DNA of 64,000 nt from Floccularia luteovirens (lineage: Eukaryota; Basidiomycota; Agaricomycetes; Agaricales; Squamanitaceae). The notes under the pieces are model-generated. The model saw only the letters and a list, made by a program, of their open reading frames with translations, was not told the DNA's origin and ran no database searches. The position numbers and the translations under genes are program-made. The stretch is taken from positions 2,480,001-2,544,000 of the forward strand of contig VSJF01000001.1 in NCBI GenBank assembly GCA_009739215.1, written 5' to 3'. Of this stretch, positions 24,391-36,600 are shown piece by piece (positions within the stretch are counted from its first letter, which is position 1; every line of letters begins with the position of its first letter).

Positions 24391-26096
24391 ATTGCACAGC
24401 AATGTGCAATCGCGGAGCCGTCTGACTTTCCTTAAAATGTCAGCTCCATATCGTATCGTAACTACGACAAAAAATCCCAGACGGCCACCCACGAGTTCGA
24501 TTCCTGCCCAGGACAGGTGACATCTACACTGCATTGATTTATGAACGGACTTATCGCATATTGTACTTATTACGCATTTTTACGCTCCCCCCCCCCTAAC
24601 CGCCAATGTGGTATACATTGGATGACTTGTTGCTTCCAGGCTTTTGCGCCAGCGGCGCTATTCCATGTTGTCTTCATTCACATCTTTTGCAGCCGTGCTT
24701 GCAAGCTCGCTTTCTTGTGCTCGCCCTTTTTGGTGGCCTGCGGTCACTATATGGGTTTGACGCCGAGGCGATGCAGAGGAATTTCGAAAGACCGACGACG
24801 ACAATGGACCACGAGGAGTGGTTGATGCTTTGCATAGAGACACAACGCCGACACAAGACCAAAAGCAGAGTTTGAGGCGCATAGCTCCCTCTTCGTGAGT
24901 GTGAGCGCGAACCTCGCCTGCTTTTTGGAACTTTCTTGTATTCTATCCTTTATACATGTTGAATGTCTCTGCATGATTCCCATTCCCAAACACCCCATTG
25001 ACACGCTTGAGGCCACCACTTAATTGCGGTTGCGGGCTTCGCGTGTGCCGAAACACTGGCGTCACTCTCGTCACCTTTCTTCCTCAAGATATTTGCAGAC
25101 TTAAAACACTTGGATCTCCCTTGCCTTTGACATCACTTCTAGCAACACATCTTGTTATCCTTCTTGCGGTCATGCATTTTTTATTGATTTATTGTCTTAT
25201 CACATCCACCCTATCTGATTCTTCAAACCGAAACCCCATCGATGTCGAGATCGCGAAGGCCTGATCAGCTCTCCCATCATGACTCCATATCTTCCGTCCC
25301 CCTGATCCTTTTATTTCCATCACCACCGGATATTCAACTTTTTTTCCGGGACGACCTCTTTGTTGTGGACATTGTATGTCTGCACGAGTGTGTGATGATA
25401 GCTTTCGGCCGCTCTTTGGCTGGAGGAGGACGCATGTCAAGTGACGAAGATCTGTTTCCCGGGTACGATTACCTTCGATTTATACTTTTCTATCCCTGTA
25501 TGCCCTATCGACCTACACAATCCCGCATGTCCTTCGCCGCACACGCCCCTTCGCATCATGGCTTGGCTAGTCCATTCCTAACCCGAATCGCGCTGAGTGT
25601 TGTTGAGCTCATGCCGCGTTGTTCGAAATCGATGTGTGCAAAAATGTGATGTGGAAAGTCGAATTGATGATGAGCTCGATGCTCTACCAAGCTCCCGCCA
25701 GTCGGTTGACGCTAGGTGTCTTTCATGTCCAGGACAGCTTTTACGCTTTGATATGCCCAACTCTATGCCCCGAATCATGCTTCAAATCTCATATACGCGC
25801 TCATGCGCATGCGCAGACGCAGAGACCAGGTCAAACCATACGATTCTTATTCCACTATGCTTCCGTGTCTTCATAGCCATCGTCTCAAGATTGTATACTA
25901 CATTGTCCATAGTTGTAGCACGATCAGTTGTTTCCTTAACGATGCAATGAAACAGTATATTAAATTGTGAAAAACCCAACCCCAGTCGGATCATATGAGT
26001 CTTCAATTGATGACCAATGGGGGCTACTTGAATGAACACAGTCGCTTTTGCTTCTTACTTTCTAGACGAAATCAAGATCAGCTCTTTAAATCGACC
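24391..26096. other. Intergenic, 1.7 kb, no gene supported
   Basis: Follows the bHLH 2 stop. Contains a run of ten C at about 24588-24597 and several open frames under 140 codons without motifs. The sequence GAGTTCGATTCCT near 24497 resembles a tRNA B box but no stems form around it. The right end should hold the tubulin chaperone promoter. Confidence 0.4.
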
Positions 26097-26640
26097 ATGA
26101 CTGACATGACATCTATTCGCAAGCAGCTGAAGATTAGAACTGGTGTTGTGCAACGGTATTCTATCTGATCAACCAAATCAACTCACTTCAATACCATTAA
26201 TACACATCTTCAATCTAGTTTAACGAAAGAACACGGTTTATATCATAAAGAGGTAATCGCTCAACAGCAGAAATTGGATAAGATAACTGTAGAACAAGTT
26301 GGAACAGAAGACTATGACTGGAATGTCAAAAATGCAGTTGCGTATCGACTATCATCATGTAGAGACACTTTCTCTGATTTTGATGGATACATATAGAAAA
26401 CGATGCTGGAAGAGTCTAAGAAAATGATCATAGATGTTGCTACACGTCTAGATAAAGCATCTGACGACCTTAATAGCTATATTGTATGTAACTATCCCTG
26501 TGCATTGTTTCTTGGGAATCGTTGCACTGACTCCACCAAATATAAAGATTATAGCTAAAAAGGAAGAGCAACTTGCAGGAGATGAAGATCTTTCAAAGGC
26601 CGTGGAAGCCCTTGAAGCTTGTCCCAAGTCTACTGCGTAG
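26097..26640 (+). CDS. TBCA: Tubulin-specific chaperone A (cofactor A)
   Basis: Small helical chaperone that binds beta-tubulin intermediates during heterodimer assembly (yeast Rbl2). Four exons: 26097-26155 encoding MTDMTSIRKQLKIRTGVVQR, exon 2 from 26219 with LTKEHGLYHKEVIAQQQKLDK, exon 3 KTMLEESKKMIIDVATRLDKA, and exon 4 starting IIAKKEEQLAGDEDLSKAVEAL and ending CPKSTA. Introns are 60-75 nt, GT-AG. The IKIKTGVVKRL-like N-terminus and three-helix pattern are typical. 118 residues, close to the usual 105-120. It converges with MED11; the stops are 100 bp apart. Confidence 0.93.
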
Positions 26641-26740
26641 TAGTCCACCAGCGATCCCGATCCTTACGATTAAAGCTCGGGATCATATTTACGAGCTCAC
26701 CCATCCCTGTATACAATATGTGTAGTGTCAATCGAGATAT

Positions 26741-27432
26741 TCATTCCTGCATCGTCGTCTCAGCCTCAGTTTCAGCTTCCTGGCGCTCTTTCATGCGCGT
26801 CAAAGCATCCAATATTCCTTTCCAAGCATCACGTTCAGTTCTCTCTTCTTGTAGACCTTTGTTCCGTTTTGATGTATTGCCGTCGGAGGGTAAACCAACA
26901 CCAAGCGATGGTGGTACAAACCCAGATGGGGGCGCGTTGATTGCTGAAGGTGCTATACGAGAGTGCCGAATATGAGCGAGTGATGATCGTATCGCAACTT
27001 GTATAGACTAGATAATAATCCAATGAAAACAAAAGGGTACAGATAGATGGGGAGCACTCACATCTAGTCGTTCGAAATACTCGCTTACTTCCAAAACGAA
27101 TTGTTCAGATCTTTCTTCACCCTGTGGGAGGTTGTCACCAGGTGAGTCTGTTTGCGGTAGAGTTAACAATGAGATTGAAGAAGCCCCTAGTGCAAGTAGA
27201 CGCTTAATGTCCTAAGGTAACTGCTTCAATGTCATAAACGACACTATGGAATTAGTTTATAGTGTACCTTTTCGACTTCTCCAAGAGCGTATATCTGTCG
27301 TGCTGTGCGACTAGTAGTCCAAATTGGATCGACATCAAGAGACGACGCTGCACCTTGGATTGACATTTGGGTTTCAGGTCGAGTGTATTTCTGATCTTGT
27401 TTGTCACCAAATTTATTGTTCGTATTATACAT
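26741..27432 (-). CDS. MED11: Mediator complex subunit 11
   Basis: Head-module subunit of Mediator, linking activators to RNA polymerase II and TFIIH. Three exons: the first has PIWTTSRTARQIYALGEVEK, the second DIKRLLALGASSISLLTLPQ followed by EERSEQFVLEVSEYFERLD, the third SIQVAIRSSLAHIRHSRIAP, a Pro/Ser-rich stretch with VPPSLGVGLPSDG, and an acidic helical end (KERQEAETEAETTMQE). The pattern QIYALGEVEKDI...LLSLA plus a final helix of LRxxIxxL type is that of Med11. I chose the ATG at 27432; another at 27366 is also possible, and no in-frame ATG exists before the stop upstream. Only about 47 bp separate the HET-C stop from this start, so the promoter must lie inside HET-C. About 190 residues. 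Confidence 0.75.
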
Positions 27433-27479
27433 TTGTAAGTAACTGATTTCTTCCAATGATAATTTCTCCTGCTCTTTGT

Positions 27480-30400
27480 TCAATCATCGTACTTTTTGCC
27501 ATGTTTATGCTTCCGCGACCGACGCTCATCGTCATCACTGGAATTATCGCTAATTTTGAGCTTTTCCGCGCCAAAAGTGTCATCGCTGCGTCCATAACCA
27601 GAAGAACGCTCATTTTCTCCATATGAACTCTGGTGGTGTTTCTCGCGTCTACCATATTGCTCGCCCGAGTGCTCTGAGTCCTTTCCTTGGCGGCCATATC
27701 CACTGGAAGCGCCATAACCAGCTCCATATGATTCCTCATTGCGTCTTTCGCGACCTCCCCCAAAGCTATCGCTATCTACATAGCGATACCCTCCAGTATC
27801 TGCCCCCAGATTTCCGCCGAACGAACTCTCATGATGCTTCCCGTGTTTACTACTGTGTTCACCTGAGTACTCCGTTTCTCGGGCTTGCTGACCATATCCA
27901 GTACTATCGTAATTACTTGCGTATGAGTCCTCGCCGCGTCTCCTCTCATGTCCCTCCCCAACGCTGTCATTGCGAGAGCTACGATTTCCTGAGCCAAGGT
28001 AGCTAGAGCTTTCATCTTGTCCGTACGACTGATATCCCTGCTTCTTATACCCCGAAGATTCGTACTCGTCTCCACCAGAGCGCCCTCCATAGCCGGAAGA
28101 CTTATAGGTTTCGCTGCGGGAGTACGACGAATCATCATCTCTGCGGGTTGTCGTGGTGTCGTAGCTAGGTTTATAACCTCCGGATCCATAGGTTGAAATC
28201 TGGCCACTTCCGAGACTCTCTGTTTCTCTACCAACATATCCGTGTTGCTGGCGCTGAGTTGGCTTTTCATATTCTGCACTGCTGTGAGATGCTCCCCCTG
28301 TTCCATAGGAAGAAACTCTACTTTCGCCGTAGCTTGGCTCTTCAGAGCGGCCGAATGGTGTATTATAATCCTGCCCACGGCGTTGCTCAGATCTATAACT
28401 ATCCGCTTCATCAGTGCCCAGTCGATGAGTACGTGTATTATCGCCATAGGAACTTTTGCTATTGTCTGTGTAATCAGCACGACTATAGCCGGAGCCAGCG
28501 CCTTCGGACGCCCGGCCGTGGCTGGCTTTTGATTCATAGTTGTCCTCTCGACGAGGTTGGTTGTAACCACCCCCGGATGCATATCTGTTGGATTCACTTC
28601 CCCCGATGGATTGCTTGTTGCGAGAATTGCGAGAATCTAAGAATATACACGTGAGTATCGGCTAACAAGCTAACAAGACTTGTAACAACCATGATCATAA
28701 GTTGTTTGGCCACCATATTTGCCTCTGTTCTGGTTGTTTCCGTACTGAGAAAAGGCTTCAGTAGATCCTCCATACGCCGATTGTCCAGTTACATATCCAG
28801 GTTCTTCGAAATTCTGCTCTTCAGATCCAATACGTTTATTCTTATGAGCCCGAACACTCTCCTGCCGCGATAAATTCAGCAAAAGTAAATAAAAATACTA
28901 GGAACCTGCCTTTGTTAAAGCTTGGATAACCTGTTGTGCCTCGTCTTCGCCCAAGCCACTAATCCACATTCGCATGTGTTCGAACATCTTATGCTGGATC
29001 TCTGATCTTCCATTGGCGTAGTATGGGTGATGGAATGCCTCCAGAATCTACATTTTATATGTCATTTCCCATGAGTATTTCATGAAAACGAAAGCATTTG
29101 CCTTGTTGATAACTTGGTCGGGGTCACTATTATCTCCCCATGCCTAAGACGCATCAGCACGTGAAAATGCCGGTCTGACATTTTTGGCTCACTTGAACAA
29201 TAAGATTGACTGAATGTTCAACTACTACTTGAGCTATTTTGCCAGCGGGCTCGTTGAGAATGAGGCCAAAGTGGTCCTAAAACAAGATCAACAACATATT
29301 TATCGGTACTTTATCATAACCCCACCTTTGAGAGCAAGCTGTGTGAAGGATCAGATGCTCTGGGGTCGTTGAAGACCTACATCAGGTTAGCATGATGAAA
29401 ACTATATACTGATGGTTTGCATTACTTCGTACTGATCGTGATTATCGATCACGGCTTGACTCCCTTCATCCAGGACGCCGGTAGCTTGTGTTAAGATCGG
29501 CTAATTATGATCCATGTTAATTTTATTTATTCAACCGCTCGGTTGTGGGGCAGACTTACCACAAGGTAGGGAGCGAGAACGGTATAGACATCTAGGAAAC
29601 CAGACTTACTCCTAGATCAAATTTACTGAATGGCATTACTCACATGCGTTCAATGCATTTGAAAGTTCATCCAAGAGATCGCTCAATCCTGGAACCATCT
29701 CGATTTTAGACAGGATATCTCTCATGATGTCGTCACGCCATTTGAGAAGTTCCCATAGTTGGCGTTGTACTTCTGCGGGTGCAATATTATTGGGATCAAA
29801 GTTGTAGGCCTTGGCTTGGGCATGTATTTCTTCGCCTTTGTTCATCTTATCATCTCCTCCACCTATAGGCAACTTCCCAAGTATATTCTTGAGCGCGGCG
29901 ATATTTGAATTGACATTTTGGTCCTGTGATGCCTAATGAAATGAAAACGATGAGTCGACTTCCTTCGTTGATATATACAAGAGGAATATATACCTGATTC
30001 ATTTTATTCGAAAGGTCAGTTACGCTGGCTTGGCTTAATTTACTATGCAAGAGTTAAAGAAGAGTTCTATATGATGGAGAGTACAACATACTCTCCGGCT
30101 TCTCCTAAGAGAGAATGAAGGAAATCCGCCCCTGATAGAGTGTTGAGGGGCAAACTGCAAAACTAGCTATCAAAACAAACATACCTCCAAACGTCCCAGT
30201 GACAAGGGGCGGCGCAGGACCATTGGGTGTGTCAATTATAACTACACCAAAAAATTAGGGGGTTTCCTCTAGCATGGTAAATATAATATGATTTTACCAT
30301 TATCGCCTACGTGACAAAAGACCCCTTTGTACCCTAATTTTTGGAGAGCTACTTCGCACCAATTGCTATGTGCAAGAAGGTCTTCCATAGTGTGCAATCC

Positions 30401-31491
30401 CGTACCGAGTAGACGGTAGGCTTCCCAGAGGTCCGGACCCTCTTGTCCTCGCGATCGTCTACCTGCCTGGATACAAGCCCGGAAAGTCCTTCTAATGAAT
30501 GCAGTAGATGTGTCCCATCCTTGGCCTTCTGTCATCATGTAATTCTATATGCGATTAAATCGGTTAGATCGGGATGACCACATAAAAAAAGCAAATACCT
30601 TCATGCCGGTTCGTCTGTCAATCTCAAGCTCACGGGGATCCACCGGAGGGCGAAGCTTCGGGTGAAATTGGCGTGCATCTCCCTCTTTTTCGGCATAACC
30701 TCTGAATATACAGTAAGTCTCGAGTCTATGTAATGTCGAGCACACGGGAGACTTACTTTGGGTTATCAATGTGCTCCTGCGATAATTAGAGCCAAAAATG
30801 AAGTTTTAGACTAAACATGCAGAAGAAACACTTACAACAGGCAGATAAACGCCTAAGCGGTCTGCTGTGACCTGGAATTCTTCAGTGGCAAAGCCGAAAG
30901 TCTGTATTCAGGTGTGAGACATTTGCTGACAGTACTGAGACTAAGATTAGATACCATGAATCCAAGAACTGAAACGATAAGAATAAGGGTCTCAGATGTT
31001 AATTTACTCAAACCGGCGATATCCATTGCCTGATGATCATAAATGGGAGTCAAGTATACTTTGAGGATGACATACCTGGGAGTAATCCCTAAGCCAGTTT
31101 CCCTGGATGACTATAAGTGAGTGGCTATCATAAGGTTTGATTGAGAGGTGAACTAACAAAGTACACTTTCTTAACATCGCTTCTGCTAAATTTTGATCCC
31201 CCTGCGGCATGCTTGATCACCGACTGGGCAAAGCCAAGAAGACTACCTCCTCCCAATGCAGCGCCTCCGGCAGTTTTGACTAGATTTTCAAGTACATTTT
31301 CAATATCACCATGTCTAAAGGCTTTGTCTGTGAAAAGGGTGAGCGGAGGAAGATAGGAGATAGAGAAGAGTATATATACCATTCAGAAAAGCAAAATCAG
31401 GGATATCACCTGCTCCAAAAGCGAGCGCTTGGGTAGGAAGCAGGAGGATAAGGGCAGTGATGAGAAAGACGGTAGAGGAAGTGATGGTCAT
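27480..31491 (-). CDS. het-c: HET-C heterokaryon incompatibility protein with long Gly/Tyr/Ser tail
   Basis: In Neurospora het-c alleles control vegetative incompatibility; in most fungi the gene is conserved and its biochemical role is unclear. Seen: an N-terminal signal or membrane segment (ITSSTVFLITALILLLPTQALAFGAGDIP), then the family blocks KAFRHGDIENVLENL, KKVYFGNWLRDYSQAMDIAGL, ILIVSVLGFMTFGFATEEFQV, GYAEKEGDARQFHPKLRPPV, AYRLLGTGLHTMEDLLAHSNWCEVAL and CHVGDNGKIIL. The HTMEDLLAHSNW stretch corresponds to the zinc-phospholipase-like core. After about residue 700 comes a roughly 430-residue low-complexity tail full of SGYG, SSYG, GGGY and charged repeats, ending RRSRKHKHGKKYDD. About 20 short introns. 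Start ATG at 31491, 113 bp from the end of LTV1 on the same strand. Confidence 0.9.
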
Positions 31492-31603
31492 TGGTGGAAA
31501 GAAAGATAATCGATGGACTATCAATTGAATTCAATTTGTTATATATCATGCCAAGCATTCTTGACGTCACCTCTACCAAATATGAAACTTTGTCAAAGTA
31601 AAG

Positions 31604-33429
31604 CTACAATTTCTTCATTTTCACTTCCAACTTCCCAATCGTTCTCTTCTGTGCATTCATCTCAGCATCAAACTCTTCCTTCTTCAGTTTCTTATCAACC
31701 CTCCGTGTCTGCCGAGATGCTTTCACAGCTGACTTCCGTGCTTTTTTCTCTTCTGTCGACTCTTGACGAGGGCGAGAAATAGTCACTATTTCATCTCATT
31801 AGCTTCCTATCTGCGTGATGAGAACATCATTTACTCTTTAGCGGTTCTGATGTTGGATCAAGATAAACCGGCTGCGGTTTCTGAGCAACCTTTCCAGATG
31901 CTCTTGTCGTACCTGATACGGTGGGCAGTCCAGTTTTGGAATCGAGAATAATCCTAGGTACAGGTTTCTGTTCACGGGCTCGGATGAGGCGTGGATGGTT
32001 CTCCAGATTTGAATATGTTGCTTTAAGCAAATATCAGTCCAGCAAGAACCAGTGTGCATGGTAGTTTAGTGACCTACTTAGGATAGTTTCACAATCCCAT
32101 GTATCTTTCTTCTTTTCTACCATGAAAGAGTCAAGCTCCTCTTCACTGTCACTGACAAAATCATTTCCTGTCCAAACGCGCTCATCTTGGCCCATGGCAC
32201 GGCGGATCGTGTCTAACTTCTCGGCCCCACTTTCACCGGCAAGCTTAGGCTTCATCTTGCGACCAAGAATTTCGTAGTCGTTCAAGAATTCATTTACCAT
32301 GGTATCAAAATCTTCGCGAGATGTTATGAGCTCGGGGGCTTCATCATCGCTTTCTACTGATGAGAGGGTGTCTTCATCGTTTTCTCCATTGTAGTTTTTT
32401 AGAATCATCTAGTAGCGTTCAGCATATAGCAATCCATCCAAGGGTATAGGTTTCAACCTGATCAAAATGCTCGTCAAGCGTCTGGAGAGCTTCGTTCCGA
32501 TACATCGACGAGGAACTCATACTATAGCCTGAAGCGTCACTAGTTCCTTTCCGTCTTCTCTTTCCTTTCCCTCCAATTACGGAAACATCAGGCAGTTTGC
32601 CAACAGTGTCTCCGCTTTCTGAACCGGATTCGTTGTCGCTTCCAAGTTGATTCGTTTGTTGCGCCTTTTTAAAATTTACAAACCTCTCTTCCCAACCAAC
32701 TTCACCATCTATATCTTGACTCTCACTCAATTGTGCGATATCGCTAGGAGGACCATCTTCAAAGAATTTAAAATCCACAGCTTCTTCTTCATCTCTTTCC
32801 CCATCGGCAACCAACTCGTTGAAGAAACCATCGTCAAGTTCGTCCTGCACAAAAGCTTCATCTTCTAATGCTTCTAGTGTCTGCCTTAGATGCGGATCCA
32901 TATCAGGTTGGAGACCAGTTAGGCTTTGAGGAATAGCTTGATTCGACTCATATGACCTTGGGAGTTCGAACTTTGGGGGTAGTACATCAGATGGTAGATC
33001 TAATAGTTGAATTCCTTTCTGGTTCTTTATCTGCTTTGAGGAAGAGGGCGCCTCAATCAGAACACTCTCTACACCATCTTCATGAACCCCCACTGCTCTC
33101 AGGTGTTGCATGTAATCGTATTGTGTATCATCAAAGTAAATGCCATATAATGCCGCTTCGCCAACTTTGGCTTTTTCATCGTGCTCGATCTCAGACGGAG
33201 GTAACAAAGCCTCGAGATCTGCACGAGATTTTCCCTAAGATAATTTTCAAGATTGAAATTTGATGATTGACCGATCGACATAACACACCTTTTTTAAATT
33301 ATCACGTTCAATAAGTTTGAGTACATGTTGACTCGCATCCGGATCATGAATAAGGGGGTCGCGTTGAGAGCGGTGGACAACCTGGAAATGTTGGACTCCT
33401 GGACGGCGAAAAATTGACTTTGGAGGCAT
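31604..33429 (-). CDS. LTV1: LTV1, 40S ribosome biogenesis factor
   Basis: Assembly factor of the pre-40S particle that must leave before final maturation. Five exons. Start MPPKSIFRRPGVQHFQVVHR, then KAKVGEAALYGIYFDDTQYDYMQHLRAVG, the most conserved part of LTV1; a central acidic region (DELDDGFFNELV, EEEAVDFKFFED); MYRNEALQTLDEHFDQMIL; EFLNDYEILGRKMKPKLAG; late block HPRLIRAREQKPVPRI; and a basic coiled end EKKARKSAVKASRQTRRVDKK, ending KLEVKMKKL. These correspond to yeast and human LTV1 in order. About 530 residues. Divergent from TAF2 with about 220 bp between starts. Confidence 0.95.
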
Positions 33430-33650
33430 TTTGTTGATGATCGTGGGTGTCAAATTGAAAGTGGTACCTTACGTAATCTATGGTTGTAGGCTTTCTAGAG
33501 CTTACTACCATCTCCGGAAGCCAAGAAGACTTGAATTTCTCTTGTTTTCATCCATCTTACCCTTTTCTTTCTTCTAATAAGTCATATTGTCAAGAGAAGA
33601 CGTCTTCATTGACCCATCTTTCTCCTTTTGCTGCCCTCTTTATTGCCAGA

Positions 33651-36600
33651 ATGGATACGCGCACCAACCAACAACGCGAACACGTTCGGCGAGGCTTCTC
33701 CATATAAGTTTTTTTTTCTTTTCTTAGAGCTGGATATTGTTATTGACACCTTCTGGCATTCTCTACTAGTCATCAAAAGGTTGTTCTGGAGATAGACTTT
33801 ACTGGTAGTCTTTGGGTGAGGATCCAGTTGTGGTTTCTTAAATAATGATTCTAAGACTTTTGAAAGGGCTACACCGAGATCACGATCATTCCTACAAGTA
33901 GTGAGCTCAAGACGGTACATCTTCATTCTCGGCAATGCAGTATGTTCAATATGTATTCTCTTTTTTTTTAAATATACTAATATGAAACATATGTAGCCAT
34001 CCATAAAGTGACTGTCGCAGGACATTCTGCAGATTTTACCCATCTCGATCCTCTTCCTAACCTTGCTATGGGCACCCCAACCGAAGCCCAAGACTGTCAC
34101 CGGCATGTGGAGCTTAAGCGCAAGCTTTACACTGCCTTACAAGAGTCTGATGAAGGAGAGCTATCAATTGGCATCCCGAAGGAAGTACCTCTCAAGCCAT
34201 CGGGCCACACATCCAACACAATCGCAAGTGAAGGTTTGTTATCCCTGAAATTCTACCTGAAATTTCCTAATTTCACATCTAGTTGCAACTCCGGAACCTC
34301 AAACACCTGGGTTCTCTCAGTCGCATATGCTCGAGTTCTCCCCTATCGTAATCAATATCGCATACAGCCTTCGCCATCCCGTAGACGGGTTTGAATTTGT
34401 TGTACCTACTGACTCTCATCCTCATGTAAGCGAGCCGTTTACACTCTGCGCATGTATCCATGCTTAATTTCATTGAAGCGCGTTCCCCATGCCTTCACAT
34501 CACCGACCTCCCCCGATTCTGCGAGATGTTGGGTTCCATGCATTGACAATCTCTGGGAGAAATGTACTTGGGAATTTGAGTTCGTTGTTCCCCGATTCCT
34601 CGAAGAGCGCGATTCAATCAGAGATGATGATGATTCTGGTGAAGCTACACCGACAACCGTAGTTTGTAGTGGTGAACTTGTTGAACAGGTGTGTTTTTTA
34701 CCTTCTACTTTCACTGCCTTCTCACATTGTGTAGGTTGCACATCCGTACAACTCGAACAAGACTATATTCTTGTTCTATCAAGCTGTCCTAACATCTGTT
34801 CAACATATTGCATTTGCTGCCGGTCCATTCCATCTCCATTCGATTCCAATTGAAAACGTATCTGATGATGCATCTGGATCTTCACAACCGCTAATATACA
34901 CCTTCTGTTTGCCGGGCTATGAAACGTATCTTTCGACTTCGACTGCAGTCCTTCGGTCGGCTATGAGCTTCTACACGTCAGAATTCGGTTCATATCCATT
35001 TGGTTCTTACAAGCTCGTCTTCGTCGATCAACTACCCGGCCAACGATTCGATAGCGCTACTTTATCTCTTGTCACGGTAGACTTGCTGCACGGCGAAGAT
35101 GCCATAGAACAGGCAGTCGAAACACGCCATGCACTTAGCCATGCGTTAGCATGCCAGTGGGCTGGTATCAATATCATACCAAAGTGCTGGTCTGATCTAT
35201 GGCTCGTAAACGGTCTATCTCTGTATATCACTGGCCTATTCATGCGGAAGCTATTTGGAAACAACGATTATCGTTTTCGGTTGAAAAAAGATATGCAACG
35301 GGTCCTGGAATGGGATATGGGCAGTATGCCCCCAATATGTCAGCCACAAGTTCTCGACCCTCCAGATACTGCTACGTTACCTTTCATCAATCTCAAATCT
35401 CCGTTAGTATTACATATCCTGGACAGAAGGCTGGGAAAGTCTGGGACTTCGCTTGGACTGAGTCGTGTACTGCCTAAACTGTTCTTGTCTGCAATCAGTG
35501 GGGAACTGCAAAACAATGCTCTCTCAACACATACTTTTCTTAGGACGTGCAGGAAGGTTAGCGGTGTTGACCCAAGGAGCTTTGCTGAGCAATGGATATA
35601 CGGAAGTGGTTGTCCTTCTTTTGGTTTTTCGGCTTCTTTCAATAGGAAAAAGATGGCCGTCGAAATCACGATGAGACAGGAGGCTCAAGCATATAAAGCA
35701 ATGGAAAATAATGAGATTTCGAAAGCACTATTAAAGCCAGTACCATTTTTCGAGGTAAGCTCGCAAGTCACGTATATGAGCCTGTATATTTATCATTGGA
35801 AAATAGGGGCAAATGACCATTAGGATCCACGAAGCAGACGGAACACCGTATGAACACGTTTTAGATATAAGGACGCCATTCAAGCGGTATGAAGTACCAT
35901 TTAACACGAAATATAAACGTGTCAGACGAAACACCAAGCGTTACCTCGCCCGGCAAGCAGCAGCGCAGGCAGCCGCTGAAGGCGATACCGAAGCAGCTGA
36001 AGCTATGGGTATGGTTGATATGGGTTTCGGTCTGGAAGTGTGGGAGAAGGAACAAGAGAGAGAAAATTGGAAGGTCGCCGACTGGACTGAAGAGGATGAA
36101 AGTGTAATGAGTGGTGCGACGTACGAATGGATCAGGATGGACGCAGATTTCGAGTGGATTGCCGATGTGAAGTTTGACCAGCCAGACTTCATGTGGGTTT
36201 CTCAATTGCAGCGTGATAGGGACGTGGTTGCTCAAATGGAGGTTTGTACTTTAATTAATGTTACAGTAGTGGAGCTTCCTGACAAGAATCAATAGGCCAT
36301 TCACGCTCTTGCAGAAAAGCCCACTGCGATCGTTTCAAGCACTCTCACCAAAACTGTTTTGGTATCTAATTATTATTTCCGTATCCGTTGTGAAGCAGCT
36401 TTGGCATTAGTTCAGGTAAAGTGACGATATCCGCTTTTATATGTTCTATTACTTAAGAATTTGCAGTGTGCTATTCGGCGACTAGACTTCCTAGGACTGT
36501 TCCATCTTTTCAAATTATTTCTCCGATATTGTTATGATCCAGAAGACTCTAACCAAGACCTTTTTACTCACAAATATGTTCCAAAACCTAACGACTTTTC

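Noticed and set aside
24480..24530. tRNA B-box-like GAGTTCGATTCCT
   Set aside because: No pairing T-stem, no A box or acceptor stem around it.
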